Source: Gemmata massiliana (GTDB lineage: Bacteria; Planctomycetota; Planctomycetia; Gemmatales; Gemmataceae). From it: a stretch of 64,000 nt of DNA. The notes under the pieces are model-generated. The model ran no database searches, had not been told where the DNA came from, and saw nothing but the letters and a program-made list of their open reading frames with translations. Positions 54,637 to 63,636 of the stretch are shown here, piece by piece. The stretch covers positions 1-64,000 of the forward strand of contig HG799473.1 of assembly GCA_000531095.1 (NCBI GenBank), given 5' to 3'. The position numbers and the translations under genes were made by a program. Each line of letters begins with the position of its first letter. Within the stretch, counting starts at the first letter, position 1.

Positions 54637-56109
54637 ATGGGCGGCTCGACGGCACCAGGTGAACATCACGCCTCCACAAACTGGCGGTTCGACAACACGT
54701 ATTCGCGACTACCGGACGCGCTCTTTGCCGCGGCAGAGCCGGTCCAAGTACGGGAGCCGCGTGTAGCGATTCTGAACCACAAATTGGCGGCTGAACTCGG
54801 CCTCGATCTCGGCGCGTTGGGGGAAGAAACCGCTGCGGCGCTGTTCGCGGGCCAAGACCTGCCGCCCGGCTCCAAACCCATTGCACAGGCTTACGCCGGG
54901 CACCAGTACGGCGGGTTCACCATGCTCGGTGACGGCCGCGCCATCCTAATCGGCGAGCACCGCACGCCGTCGGGGGCGCTTGTCGACGTCCAGTTGAAGG
55001 GGCCTGGGCGCACGCGGTTCTCGCGCGGCGGGGACGGGCGTGCGGCGCTCGGACCGATGCTCCGCGAGTACATCATCAGCGAGGCGATGGCGGCTCTGGG
55101 CGTCCCCACGACGCGGAGCCTAGCCGTCGTCACCACCGGTGAGCCGGTTTACCGGACGACTCCGCTAAAGGGAGCCGTCCTAACTCGTGTGGCCGCGAGT
55201 CACATCCGCGTCGGCACGTTCGAGTACGCGGCCCGCCGGAACCAGGAACTCTTACGGGCACTGGCCGACTACACTATTGAGCGGCACTACCCGGAACTGG
55301 CTGGCGCGCCGCAAAAGTACCTTGCGTTCTTCCGCGCGGTCGCGGATCGGCAGGCCGCGCTCGTTGCTCGCTGGATGCTCATCGGGTTCGTTCACGGGGT
55401 GATGAACACCGACAACGTGGCGATCTCCGGGGAGACGATCGACTACGGCCCGTGTGCGTTCATGAACGCCTACGATCCCGCGACAGTGTTCAGCTCGATC
55501 GATAGCGGCGGCCGCTACGCATACGGAAACCAGCCCAACATCACACAATGGAACCTGGCCCGGTTCGCCGAAACTCTGTTGCCACTCATCGATTCCGATC
55601 CTCAGAAATCGATCCCCGCAGCCACGGAAGTGCTGGAAGAGTTCCCAGCCGTCTTCGAGCGATACTGGCTCGACGGGATGCGGAAGAAACTCGGTCTCCG
55701 AACCGCCGAGACTGCGGACGCCGAGTTGATTCAGGAGTTGCTCGGCTGGATGCAGAAGGCCCGCGCGGACTACACCAACACGTTCCGGGATCTGTCCTCG
55801 ATGGCAGAACCAGTCGGCGCGCCGTACCAAGACGCGGATTTCCGCACGTGGTACGCGCGGTGGCAGGAGCGGCTCGGCGATCAGAAGAACGAAGCGGTCG
55901 CGCTGATGCGAACCGTGAACCCCGTCGTCATCCCGCGGAACCACCGGGTCGAGGAGGCACTGGCAGCAGCCGAAGAGCGCGACGACCTGTCGGTGCTGCA
56001 CCGGCTACTCGACGTACTGGCGACGCCGTATGACGAGCGACCCGAGCACGCCCAGTACCGAGAACCGCCTACCGACGAGTCCGGCTACCGGACGTTCTGC
56101 GGAACGTAG
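54637..56109 (+). CDS. selO: SelO/YdiU family protein AMPylator
   Basis: 490 residues, normal length. Motifs: QAYAGHQYGGFTMLGDGRAI, KGPGRTRFSRGGDGRAALGP, GFVHGVMNTDNVAISGETI and DYGPCAFMNAYDP, all typical of the SelO pseudokinase-like fold. SelO transfers AMP to protein side chains and helps in the oxidative-stress response. The C-terminal end (ESGYRTFCGT) carries a Cys near the terminus; in many SelO proteins this is selenocysteine in a CUSS motif, and here there is a single Cys in FCGT. The ATG at 54637 (MGGSTAPGEHHAS) was chosen because of GGGAGAAACGG upstream. Confidence 0.93.
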   Translation: MGGSTAPGEHHASTNWRFDNTYSRLPDALFAAAEPVQVREPRVAILNHKLAAELGLDLGALGEETAAALFAGQDLPPGSKPIAQAYAGHQYGGFTMLGDGRAILIGEHRTPSGALVDVQLKGPGRTRFSRGGDGRAALGPMLREYIISEAMAALGVPTTRSLAVVTTGEPVYRTTPLKGAVLTRVAASHIRVGTFEYAARRNQELLRALADYTIERHYPELAGAPQKYLAFFRAVADRQAALVARWMLIGFVHGVMNTDNVAISGETIDYGPCAFMNAYDPATVFSSIDSGGRYAYGNQPNITQWNLARFAETLLPLIDSDPQKSIPAATEVLEEFPAVFERYWLDGMRKKLGLRTAETADAELIQELLGWMQKARADYTNTFRDLSSMAEPVGAPYQDADFRTWYARWQERLGDQKNEAVALMRTVNPVVIPRNHRVEEALAAAEERDDLSVLHRLLDVLATPYDERPEHAQYREPPTDESGYRTFCGT

Positions 56110-56135
56110 TGCGAACCACGAACGATCGTGCCCGC

Positions 56136-56339
56136 TCACTCACCGGAATCACGTGGCTCGAACTGCGCCGTCGATGCAGGTTCGTCCCCGGTGCGATACC
56201 CGTCGCACCGCACCATCGGCTGGCGCGGGTACTTGGGGTATTCGGGGTTCGAGGCGGCTAATTGGCAGAGCAAGAAGCGCGACCGCACGGTGCGAACCTC
56301 TCGCATGTTCGCGCACGATTCACAAAGACTCGGGGTCAC
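56136..56339 (-). CDS. Small C4 zinc-ribbon-like protein
   Basis: 67 residues from a GTG: MTPSLCESCANMREVRTVRS, then RFLLCQLAASNPEYPKYPRQ, then PMVRCDGYRTGD. Four Cys with spacing C-x2-C-x15-C-x19-C look like a zinc site. Small planctomycete proteins of this shape (CxxC, RSRFLLC, FPKYPxQPVxRC) occur widely as hypothetical proteins, and this agrees in every position. It is convergent with selO, with 26 bp between. Function unknown; nucleic-acid or protein binding is possible. Confidence 0.6.
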   Translation of the reverse strand: MTPSLCESCANMREVRTVRSRFLLCQLAASNPEYPKYPRQPMVRCDGYRTGDEPASTAQFEPRDSGE

Positions 56340-56397
56340 GGCTCGTACTCGCAAAAGAACCGAATAGCTCAGGCGCCTGGGATCTCTACCAACTCGT

Positions 56398-57321
56398 TCA
56401 CTCGCCCACTCGAATCGCACCGAGTCCGACGATCGCGATCGCCGGAAGATCCTTCAGTTCCATGTTCGGTCCCAGGAACTCGGGGAACCCGACGCGAGGT
56501 TTCCGCTTCCCGACGATCGTGAGTTTGGTGCGCCCGTCACCCCGGAAGTGCTCGGACGCCCCGAACAGGCGCTCGATCAGTTGCCGGTACGCCCAGTCCG
56601 CTCCGCGTGTCTCCCGGAGTGCCGTGTAGTCCACCGTTTTCACGCGCGTCTTCCCCTCATCCGGGAACCCGGTCACGAACACCGCTTCCTTGTCCGATCG
56701 GAACTGGAGCTTGGTGGGCATAAAGGTGTCCCCCTCCGACCGCACGGTCCACCGGTCCTTATCGGCCGTCAGGTTGTCGGCGAGCGCGAACACGTTGTCC
56801 CATGTCGCCGGAAACACGCGCCGGTCCCAGTCAACGGGCAGCTTCCCGTCCTTTGGCTCGCCGCCACGAATCCCATTGGGATACGCAAAAACGACGGCTA
56901 CCTTTTCGATCCCTTTTTCGGTGTCGAGGATCTCTTCCGGGTCGTAGCCGATGGCCGACAACGTACCGAGCAGATCGCGCCCGTTCGCCGCGTCCGGGAC
57001 GGTCAGGAACACGAACGGCCGGGCGCCTATCCAACTGCCGGGCTTGAGATTCGTTCCGTCGAGTGCCTGCCGACGGGAGAGCACCCGAAGGTACACACCG
57101 GAAACCTTCGCGGCGTCCGGCTCGACCGGTTTCTGGTTGGGGTCGAGGAGACTCCGAACATAGGGCCGGAGTACGATCGGTACGTCACGCGGATCGGCCG
57201 GATGGAGGAGCTTGCGCGCGGGCGCACCGGTAACGGGTCGGGCGGGTACGTCGGGCTGCGAACGGACCGTACCAGCGAACACCGCGAGGCAGAGGGCGAC
57301 CACGAGAGGCGTTCGGGCCAT
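56398..57321 (-). CDS. Exported hypothetical protein
   Basis: 307 residues starting MARTPLVVALCLAVFAGTVRS, a signal peptide. The mature part is strand-rich with LHPADPRDVPIVLRPYVRSL, FVFLTVPDAANGRDLLGTLS and EEILDTEKGIEKVAVVFAYP. The end (LPAIAIVGLGAIRVGE) is hydrophobic but too short for a helix. No catalytic motif. The gene is divergent from the esterase gene at 57499; the 178-bp gap must hold both promoters. Likely a periplasmic protein of a family limited to planctomycetes. Start ATG at 57321. Confidence 0.65.
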   Translation of the reverse strand: MARTPLVVALCLAVFAGTVRSQPDVPARPVTGAPARKLLHPADPRDVPIVLRPYVRSLLDPNQKPVEPDAAKVSGVYLRVLSRRQALDGTNLKPGSWIGARPFVFLTVPDAANGRDLLGTLSAIGYDPEEILDTEKGIEKVAVVFAYPNGIRGGEPKDGKLPVDWDRRVFPATWDNVFALADNLTADKDRWTVRSEGDTFMPTKLQFRSDKEAVFVTGFPDEGKTRVKTVDYTALRETRGADWAYRQLIERLFGASEHFRGDGRTKLTIVGKRKPRVGFPEFLGPNMELKDLPAIAIVGLGAIRVGE

Positions 57322-57498
57322 TGCTTCTTCTCCGGGCCGTTGCGCGAAGCGAGTGTCGTGACGAGCAGGTATTAGACCCCAGTGTTTCGTGTGAGGCAAC
57401 TCGTTGCGCCCTGTCGCAGTTCGACCCGTGCCGTGGTATTGTTGGCGGTGCCGTTACCCGGTAGCCTCCGATCATCCTCTCCTCGTTGTAGGGCCGCT

Positions 57499-59691
57499 AT
57501 GCATCGTTTGCCGAACCGACCGTTGTATCCGCTCGCGTGCTTCTTCTGGCTCGTAACGATAAGTTCCTTGGCCGGAGCCGAACCCGCCTCACTGACCGTT
57601 GTGACACCCAAACCCAACCAGGTGCTTCAACGCACCGGTTTCGATCCCGTCGCAGCCGCGAAAGAGAAGCCCGGTCATTTGGCGCTCGGGTTCGCCGATG
57701 TTGCCCTACGCCTGAACCCGGTCAGTGCTCCGGAACGCGCGATCTGGGAATACAGTGTGGTGCAATTAACCGGTGCGACCGGGCGCGACGTGCCGTGGAC
57801 CAAGCTGGACGTCCGGGCCGAGAGCACCGGGCCAACGGCCACGGCCCGCGTGCCGGCCGGCGGATGGTACCGGCTCGAAATCCGGTGCCGACAAGCCGAA
57901 GTCGTAACGCACCGGGGCGCGGTCGAGCCGCTCGGCGTGGGCGAGGTGTTCGTGGTCGCCGGCCAGTCGTATGCGACCAACTGTAACGACGAGAAACTGA
58001 CCGTAACCGACCCGCAAAAGCGCGTCGTCGCCTGGAACGCCGCGAAGAGCACGTGGGGCGTGGCGAACGATCCACAGCCGGTCCCGGACAGCAGCACGGA
58101 CGGCTCGATCTGGCCGCCGGTGGGCGACGCTCTGGTCAAAGAGTTCGGTGTCCCGGTCGCGTTCGCCAATGTCGCCGTCGGAGCGACCGCGACTTCGCAG
58201 TGGGCGCCCGACGGGGTGCTTCACCGGCGCCTCGTCGAAACGGGGAAGGCGCTGGGCACGTTTCGGGCGGTGCTGTGGCAGCAGGGCGAATCAGACGTGA
58301 TCGCCAAGACTATCACCGAGAAGTATGTCGCGAACGTGCGCGCGATTCGGCACGCGGCGGCCACCGCGTGGGGTATTCAGCCGCCGTGGTTACTGGCGAA
58401 ATCGACACACCACCCGACCGTGTACACCGACCCCGAGGGCGAATCGCGTATCCGCAAGGCGATCGACGAACTGGTCGCTCGACCCGGCTTCCAGTCCGGC
58501 CCGGACACGGACACGTTGACCGGGAAGCACCGCGGCGGGGCCGGATCGCGCCGGCACTTCAGCGCGTTGGGTCAAGTGAAGGCGGCGGAGATGTGGGCCG
58601 ATGTGCTGAAGAAGAACCTGCTCACCCCACGCAAAGTGGAAGAAACGCTGGCGGACCTACACTTGCTCGCGCCCGCGTGGACCTCGTCGGTCGTTCACCG
58701 CGAAAGTAGCGTTCTGCTTCAAACGAAGGACGAGGGACCGATCACGGCCCGGCTCGCGTTCCCGGCCGCCGAGATTCTGGAGATCGCGACGGCCGATCGC
58801 CGACACCGGTTCGACCGCGACGCAGTAACGCTCTCGAAGGACGGATTGACGCTGACCTTCACGAAGAGCGCTCCCGTCGAACCGATTCCGGCCCGCACGC
58901 TGTTCGTGCCCAAAGGTTCGCCGCAGAGCTACGCGGCGCGCGTCGGGCACCCGAACGAATCGCTCATGTACCACCCGGGGCGCTGGTTCCACGACCGCAA
59001 CGTGGAAATCACCTATCGGCGCCGCGACGAGAAAATCGCGAGCGACGCGATCGTGGGCAGCCTGCCGAAGACGGCTGCTCGTTTGAAAGCGGGCGAGTCG
59101 TTCACGCTCGGTATCAGCGGCGACAGCATCTCCACCGGGGCGGACGCTTCGGTGGTGTCCAACGCGGCCCCGTTCCAGCCCGGGTTCGCGGAACTCGTGA
59201 CGGCACAGTTGCAGGCGCGTTTCGATTGCCGGATCACGCTCAAGAACCGGGCGGTCGGCGGGTGGAGCGTGGCAAACGGGGTCCAGGATCTCGACAAGCT
59301 ACTGGCCGAGAAACCGAACCTGATCGTGGTCGCTTACGGCATGAACGACGTGGGGCGGCGCGACCCGAAGTGGTTCGGCGAACAGACCCGCACGATCCTC
59401 GACCGGATCAAGGCCGCCGACAAGGACATCGAGGTCATTCTGGTCGCATCAATGCTGGGCCACGGCGAGTGGACCGCGACCCCGCGCGACATGTTCGCGA
59501 AATACCGCGACGTGCTGAAGGGCATGACCGGCCCCGGTGTCGCGCTCGCGGACCTGACCACCGTCTGGGAACTGATGCTCAAGAACAAGCACGACCTGGA
59601 CCTGACCGGCAACGGACTGAACCACCCCAACGACTTCGGGCACCGGCTCTACGCGCAGGCGATCCTCGCGGTGCTAACCGAGCGCAAATAG
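57499..59691 (+). CDS. Sialate O-acetylesterase/SGNH hydrolase fusion, exported
   Basis: 730 residues. Signal peptide (CFFWLVTISSLAGA). The first part is a SASA-type esterase with FVVAGQSYATNCNDE, AVLWQQGESDVIAKTI and SRRHFSALGQVKAAEMW. The second is an SGNH/GDSL hydrolase with LGISGDSISTGADASVV, LIVVAYGMNDVGRRDP and NGLNHPNDFGHRLYAQ (Ser, Gly, Asn, His blocks all visible). So one protein carries two esterase units, likely removing acetyl groups from plant or algal polysaccharides outside the membrane. ATG at 57499 was chosen for the signal peptide. The terminator hairpin at 59712-59775 follows. Confidence 0.85.
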   Translation: MHRLPNRPLYPLACFFWLVTISSLAGAEPASLTVVTPKPNQVLQRTGFDPVAAAKEKPGHLALGFADVALRLNPVSAPERAIWEYSVVQLTGATGRDVPWTKLDVRAESTGPTATARVPAGGWYRLEIRCRQAEVVTHRGAVEPLGVGEVFVVAGQSYATNCNDEKLTVTDPQKRVVAWNAAKSTWGVANDPQPVPDSSTDGSIWPPVGDALVKEFGVPVAFANVAVGATATSQWAPDGVLHRRLVETGKALGTFRAVLWQQGESDVIAKTITEKYVANVRAIRHAAATAWGIQPPWLLAKSTHHPTVYTDPEGESRIRKAIDELVARPGFQSGPDTDTLTGKHRGGAGSRRHFSALGQVKAAEMWADVLKKNLLTPRKVEETLADLHLLAPAWTSSVVHRESSVLLQTKDEGPITARLAFPAAEILEIATADRRHRFDRDAVTLSKDGLTLTFTKSAPVEPIPARTLFVPKGSPQSYAARVGHPNESLMYHPGRWFHDRNVEITYRRRDEKIASDAIVGSLPKTAARLKAGESFTLGISGDSISTGADASVVSNAAPFQPGFAELVTAQLQARFDCRITLKNRAVGGWSVANGVQDLDKLLAEKPNLIVVAYGMNDVGRRDPKWFGEQTRTILDRIKAADKDIEVILVASMLGHGEWTATPRDMFAKYRDVLKGMTGPGVALADLTTVWELMLKNKHDLDLTGNGLNHPNDFGHRLYAQAILAVLTERK

Positions 59692-59711
59692 CCCCCTATT
59701 AGCTCACTTCT

Positions 59712-59775
59712 GTTGATGCGAACCGGCGTTGGTTGCACCCAAACCTAGGCGCGACCAACGCCGGTTCGCATCAAC
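59712..59775. terminator. Bidirectional hairpin between convergent genes
   Basis: GTTGATGCGAACCGGCGTTGGT (22 bp, split here as GTTGATGCGAAC and CGGCGTTGGT) at 59712-59733 pairs perfectly with 59754-59775. It lies between the convergent esterase and beta-helix genes and probably ends both transcripts. Confidence 0.75.
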
Positions 59776-59781
59776 TCTCGA

Positions 59782-61869
59782 CTACTTGACTGACAACCCG
59801 TCCAGCCAGAGAGTGAACGGGTCGCCGCCGAATGAGTCCATCCCGATCCCGATCGCCTTCACCTGATTGGGAGCGAACTTGCCCTCGTCCGCAATCTCCC
59901 AGCCGTTCGTCGCGGTGAGCGGGATGCGGAGCCGCTGCCACAACCACCGGGCCTCGCTCTCGCCGCCCGATAGCAAGTTCCGACCCTTGGGCTTGATGAC
60001 GCGCTTCCCCTCCGGCCCGAACAGCGTTACCACCGGGCCGACGTCCTGCCAGCCCGGGAGGTTGGGATTCCGGTACTTGACCCACACGCGCAACTCGGAC
60101 TTCGCCGACCAATCCCAGGTCGCGTCCTTCGCCTTCGGGTACACGGCCGTCGCATAGGCGCCGGGGTACGGGTCCGGCCGGAGCCGCAGCGCGAACCCGC
60201 CGGCCACAGCATCGCTATCGTCGGCGAAATGCAATCGCCCTTTCTTTTCCGGGTCGCCAGCGAACTCGTAACCCCAGTTCCCGGAGTCGCCCTCGGTGCC
60301 GATTTCTTCCTCCCCAGCCGCCGATACGACCACGTCCCGGAACCCGATGTCGGCCAGCGTGCCATTATCGACCGTCAGCCCCACGCGGTACACCCCCGGT
60401 TCGGCGAACGTGTGCTCGACGGCCGCGCCCGACTTAATGCGCCCCGCCAGATCCCAGCGGAACCCGAGTTTTCCTCCGAGCGGGTCGCGACTGGCCGCGG
60501 CGCTGAACCGAACCGGCTTACCGGCCACAGCCCGCGTCGGTCCCTCCAGGTGTGCCGAGGGCGCGCGAGTCACGGTCGGGTCGCCGCGCACTTCCCGCAA
60601 GTCGGCCACGTCCTCGAAGAAACTGCCCTTGGCGTTCTTCTCGAAGGTGTTGTTAGCCAGATACACGTCGGTCGCGTACTGGCCGTAAACGCCCCACTCG
60701 TTGTCGTGCGACCGATTGTTCTGAATCACCCAGTGCCGGATGCGCCAGTCCTTGCCCTTCGAGCCCAGGTCGCCCCGGAACACGATGCCCCCACCGCCGT
60801 TGTGGTGGACGTGGTTGCCGTCCAGAACGAAGTGACTGCCGGGGCCGTTGGCACAGACGATCCCTCCGTGCTTGAAGCCCGGTTCGGGCGCCTGGTGGTA
60901 CCCCGTCGCCAGCCCGTTGTAAGCCGCCTCGTTGCCGATCAGCCGGGTGTGGTCACTTCCGCCCAGCCAGAACCCGTAGCTGCCGTGGTTGGCCTTGTTG
61001 CGAATGTAGGTGTTGCCCGGTGACCAACTCTCGATGCAGTTGTTGTTGGCGTAGCTCGTGTCGTTCTCGACGAACACGTTCCCGCGCGACACCCACCCGT
61101 TGAGCACGCGGATAAAGATCCCGTCCCCGCCGTGGGTGACGTCGTTGCGATACCAGTAGTTGTCGTCGGCCCCCGTTTCGATCAGCACACCGGTGCTGTC
61201 GCGTGCGTGGACCTCGCCCTTGGCCCGGTCAATGCGAATGCCGTAGGAGAGGTTATTGTTCAGGAACCGGTTGCGGGACGAGTGCCACAGCTTCGCGCAG
61301 ACGTTCGAGCAGTGGGAGAAATCGTTATCACTGACGAGGTTGTCGTCGCAGTCGGTCAGGTGAAGGCCGTCCCACACTCGGTTCGCCCGGTTCTTCGTGA
61401 ACGTCGAGTGAGACACGCGGGTGAGAACGATACCACCGCGTGCGGGCAGTTCACCCCAACCGTGCGCCATGTTGTGGTAGTTGTCGGAGAAGTCGCACCC
61501 CTCGACGCGCAACGCGGTCGCGTCGGTGGCCCACAGACCGGTCGCGAACCCCTTCACCTTGAGGTTCTTGATCGTGACGTTCGTGGCGCCCTCGATCCGA
61601 ACGGCGATCCCGCCCCCTTCGAGCGATTTCGGGTTCCCCACTTCACCGCCGCCGACCAAAGTGGCTCCGTTACCATCAATGGTGACGTGCGACGCGGTGA
61701 CGACGAGCCGGGCGTTAAGGGTCGCGCCCTTATCGAGCGCGATGTCCTTCGTCACAACGATTTCCTTCACCGCGTTCGGCTCTTTAGCCGCGGGTGGGTC
61801 AGCGGTCAGCGGAGAGAGGGAGACCAACAGTAGCAGTAGGGGTACGGGAATCGCGAGTGAAACACGCAT
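59782..61869 (-). CDS. Exported right-handed parallel beta-helix protein with PKD-like domain
   Basis: 695 residues. Signal peptide (LAIPVPLLLLLVSLSPLTAD). Residues 40-450 are beta-helix (NosD/PbH1-like) repeats: VTIKNLKVKGFATGLWATDA, LRVEGCDFSDNYHNMAHGW, NRANRVWDGLHLTDCDDNLV and similar. A PKD-like domain follows (SAAASRDPLGGKLGFRWDLA), then a C-terminal jelly-roll-like region (KSELRVWVKYRNPNLPGWQD). The beta-helix probably binds or cuts a polysaccharide, and the PKD and C-terminal domains suggest carbohydrate contact. No catalytic residues can be assigned. ATG at 61869. Convergent with the esterase gene, so a shared substrate is possible. Confidence 0.82.
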   Translation of the reverse strand: MRVSLAIPVPLLLLLVSLSPLTADPPAAKEPNAVKEIVVTKDIALDKGATLNARLVVTASHVTIDGNGATLVGGGEVGNPKSLEGGGIAVRIEGATNVTIKNLKVKGFATGLWATDATALRVEGCDFSDNYHNMAHGWGELPARGGIVLTRVSHSTFTKNRANRVWDGLHLTDCDDNLVSDNDFSHCSNVCAKLWHSSRNRFLNNNLSYGIRIDRAKGEVHARDSTGVLIETGADDNYWYRNDVTHGGDGIFIRVLNGWVSRGNVFVENDTSYANNNCIESWSPGNTYIRNKANHGSYGFWLGGSDHTRLIGNEAAYNGLATGYHQAPEPGFKHGGIVCANGPGSHFVLDGNHVHHNGGGGIVFRGDLGSKGKDWRIRHWVIQNNRSHDNEWGVYGQYATDVYLANNTFEKNAKGSFFEDVADLREVRGDPTVTRAPSAHLEGPTRAVAGKPVRFSAAASRDPLGGKLGFRWDLAGRIKSGAAVEHTFAEPGVYRVGLTVDNGTLADIGFRDVVVSAAGEEEIGTEGDSGNWGYEFAGDPEKKGRLHFADDSDAVAGGFALRLRPDPYPGAYATAVYPKAKDATWDWSAKSELRVWVKYRNPNLPGWQDVGPVVTLFGPEGKRVIKPKGRNLLSGGESEARWLWQRLRIPLTATNGWEIADEGKFAPNQVKAIGIGMDSFGGDPFTLWLDGLSVK

Positions 61870-62125
61870 CGGACAGGCTCCTCCGAGGTTCGTGTGGGCA
61901 GCTCAGTGTTTAGAGTTGCGATCAGTCGGGTAGGAAGAGTAAACAGCGGGCGAACACGATCACGACGATCGAGTCGGGTGGGAGTGAGGAATACAGGTGC
62001 GTTCGAGTGAAGTAATTGTAGCAACTGTGCCCGAATAAAGCGTCCGGCTGAATCGCGCAGCGTCCACTGACACGCACTTGCACCAGAAACGGGATCGGTC
62101 ACGCGAGAAACGAGAGGGCCGACCA

Positions 62126-62791
62126 ATGACCGAAGCGGAATGGCTAACAAGCGATTACCCAGACAGGATGCTAACGTTTCTCCGCGGAAAAGTAACGCAG
62201 CGCAAACTCAGGTTGTTTGGGATCGTCTGCTGCCGAGGTACTGTGGATGAAGTCACGGATCGCAGATACCAGCCAGCCTTAGCTCTTGCAGAGCGGTTCG
62301 CCGATGGCTTCGTGACTCAGAGTGAGCGACGGAAGAAGTACGCCTTACTCACCTCAGACGGCTATACTCCGGAGGTATGCGTGGCGTCAGTTTTCCACGG
62401 CCACGCCTTCGTTGCAGCCCGTGAAGCGGCTAAATGGGCTTTGGTGGTAGCCGGAGTCGTAGCAGATGATCTCGCGCGAACTCAAGACGAGCGCCTCCCT
62501 GCCACACAGCGGGCACACGCTCAAGAGGCAGCGCGACAAACTGACCTTATCCGCGACATCTTCGGGAACCCCTTCCACCCCGTAACGTTCTCCCCTTCGT
62601 GGCGCACGTCCACCGCAGTCGCACTCGCGTCCCAAATGTACGAGTCGCGTGACTTCGGCGCGATGCCGATTCTGGCGGATGCGCTTCAGGACTCGGGCTG
62701 CGACAATACCGACATTCTTGACCACTGCCGCGGTCCCGGAGCACACGTCCGGGGGTGCTGGGTGGTCGACCTTGTACTCGGGAAGGAGTGA
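62126..62791 (+). CDS. Gemmata paralog family protein, intact
   Basis: 221 residues. It begins MTEAEWLTSDYPDRMLTFL, has FGIVCCRGTVDEVTD, a variable Ala-rich middle (AAREAAKWALVVAGVVADD), then LIRDIFGNPFHPVTFSPSW, MYESRDFGAMPILADALQD and HVRGCWVVDLVLGKE. It is the only family member in the right half of the window and the only undamaged one on the plus strand. Leader and TTTCACCGC repeats are missing here, although GAGAGGGCCGACC precedes the ATG. Function unknown. The next gene is convergent. Confidence 0.8.
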   Translation: MTEAEWLTSDYPDRMLTFLRGKVTQRKLRLFGIVCCRGTVDEVTDRRYQPALALAERFADGFVTQSERRKKYALLTSDGYTPEVCVASVFHGHAFVAAREAAKWALVVAGVVADDLARTQDERLPATQRAHAQEAARQTDLIRDIFGNPFHPVTFSPSWRTSTAVALASQMYESRDFGAMPILADALQDSGCDNTDILDHCRGPGAHVRGCWVVDLVLGKE

Positions 62792-62841
62792 CGTCAGGCG
62801 CGGAACAGTAACCGACAACACCTTCGATCCGCACCGCCAGT

Positions 62842-63423
62842 TCACGCGCGGCGAATACGACGGAGCAATCCGAAGACGGACAACCCGACCCCGGTCAGGA
62901 CCAGCGTGCTCGGTTCGGGCACGCCCGGCGGTGCGGGGACGGGAATCCGCGTTTCGGTGACGTTCGTATCGGGCTTGTGGTCCTTCGAGCGGATATTGTG
63001 GCCGACGAACACCCCGTCCTCACTGGCCCCGGACAGCGACGTGACCCAGAACTCCCCCAATTGGACCCGGCCCGCAGGAATCGTCGGCCCGGTGTACGTC
63101 CAAACGAGGTTCTCGACGGTGGGATCATCGGGGACGTTGATGTACGGCAGCGACGGCCCGGTCATCGGGGTGGAAAGCGTCCAACCGGCCGGTGCACCCG
63201 AGGCACCCGAAACGAGTCCGTTGAAGTCGTAGATGGTGAAGTAGTTGCCGGCCTGAAGCGCGGTGTCGCTGGGCAGCGTGACGGAGTAAGCCCAACGGAA
63301 CTTCCCACTTTCCGGAGTGACGGTCACGGCCACCGGGAGCAGGCCCGCGCGAGCGGAGGGAGCGGTGAACGCGGTCAAAACGACTAGCGCGAACCCGAAC
63401 GCCATAGGGCGAGGGAACAACAT
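62842..63423 (-). CDS. PEP-CTERM anchored exported protein
   Basis: 193 residues. Signal peptide (MAFGFALVVLTAFTAPSARA, from residue 7). The mature part is strand-rich with FRWAYSVTLPSDTALQAGNY and VENLVWTYTGPTIPAGRVQL. The C-terminus is a PEP-CTERM signal: VPEPSTLVLTGVGLSVFGLL followed by RRIRRA, the usual motif, helix and basic tail. Such proteins are processed by exosortase and sorted to the outer envelope. No enzymatic motif is seen. ATG at 63423. Convergent with the family gene at 62126. Confidence 0.88.
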   Translation of the reverse strand: MLFPRPMAFGFALVVLTAFTAPSARAGLLPVAVTVTPESGKFRWAYSVTLPSDTALQAGNYFTIYDFNGLVSGASGAPAGWTLSTPMTGPSLPYINVPDDPTVENLVWTYTGPTIPAGRVQLGEFWVTSLSGASEDGVFVGHNIRSKDHKPDTNVTETRIPVPAPPGVPEPSTLVLTGVGLSVFGLLRRIRRA

Positions 63424-63636
63424 AAGGTGCCTCTACTTGGGGTGAATGTGCCGAGTTTGGCGCTCGTGTGAAAAAAAATCAACTGCAACTTTGTAGCGCC
63501 CGGATACGAGCGGAATAGGCTGTGGGCCGCGGAGTTGCTCACCGGTAGGTGGCATCTCAAGTACAGATGCTCGGGACTCGGGAAGTTGTCGGAGGTGCTA
63601 TTGCGGAGAGGTCACAGAAAGCGCGCCACGGACCGG

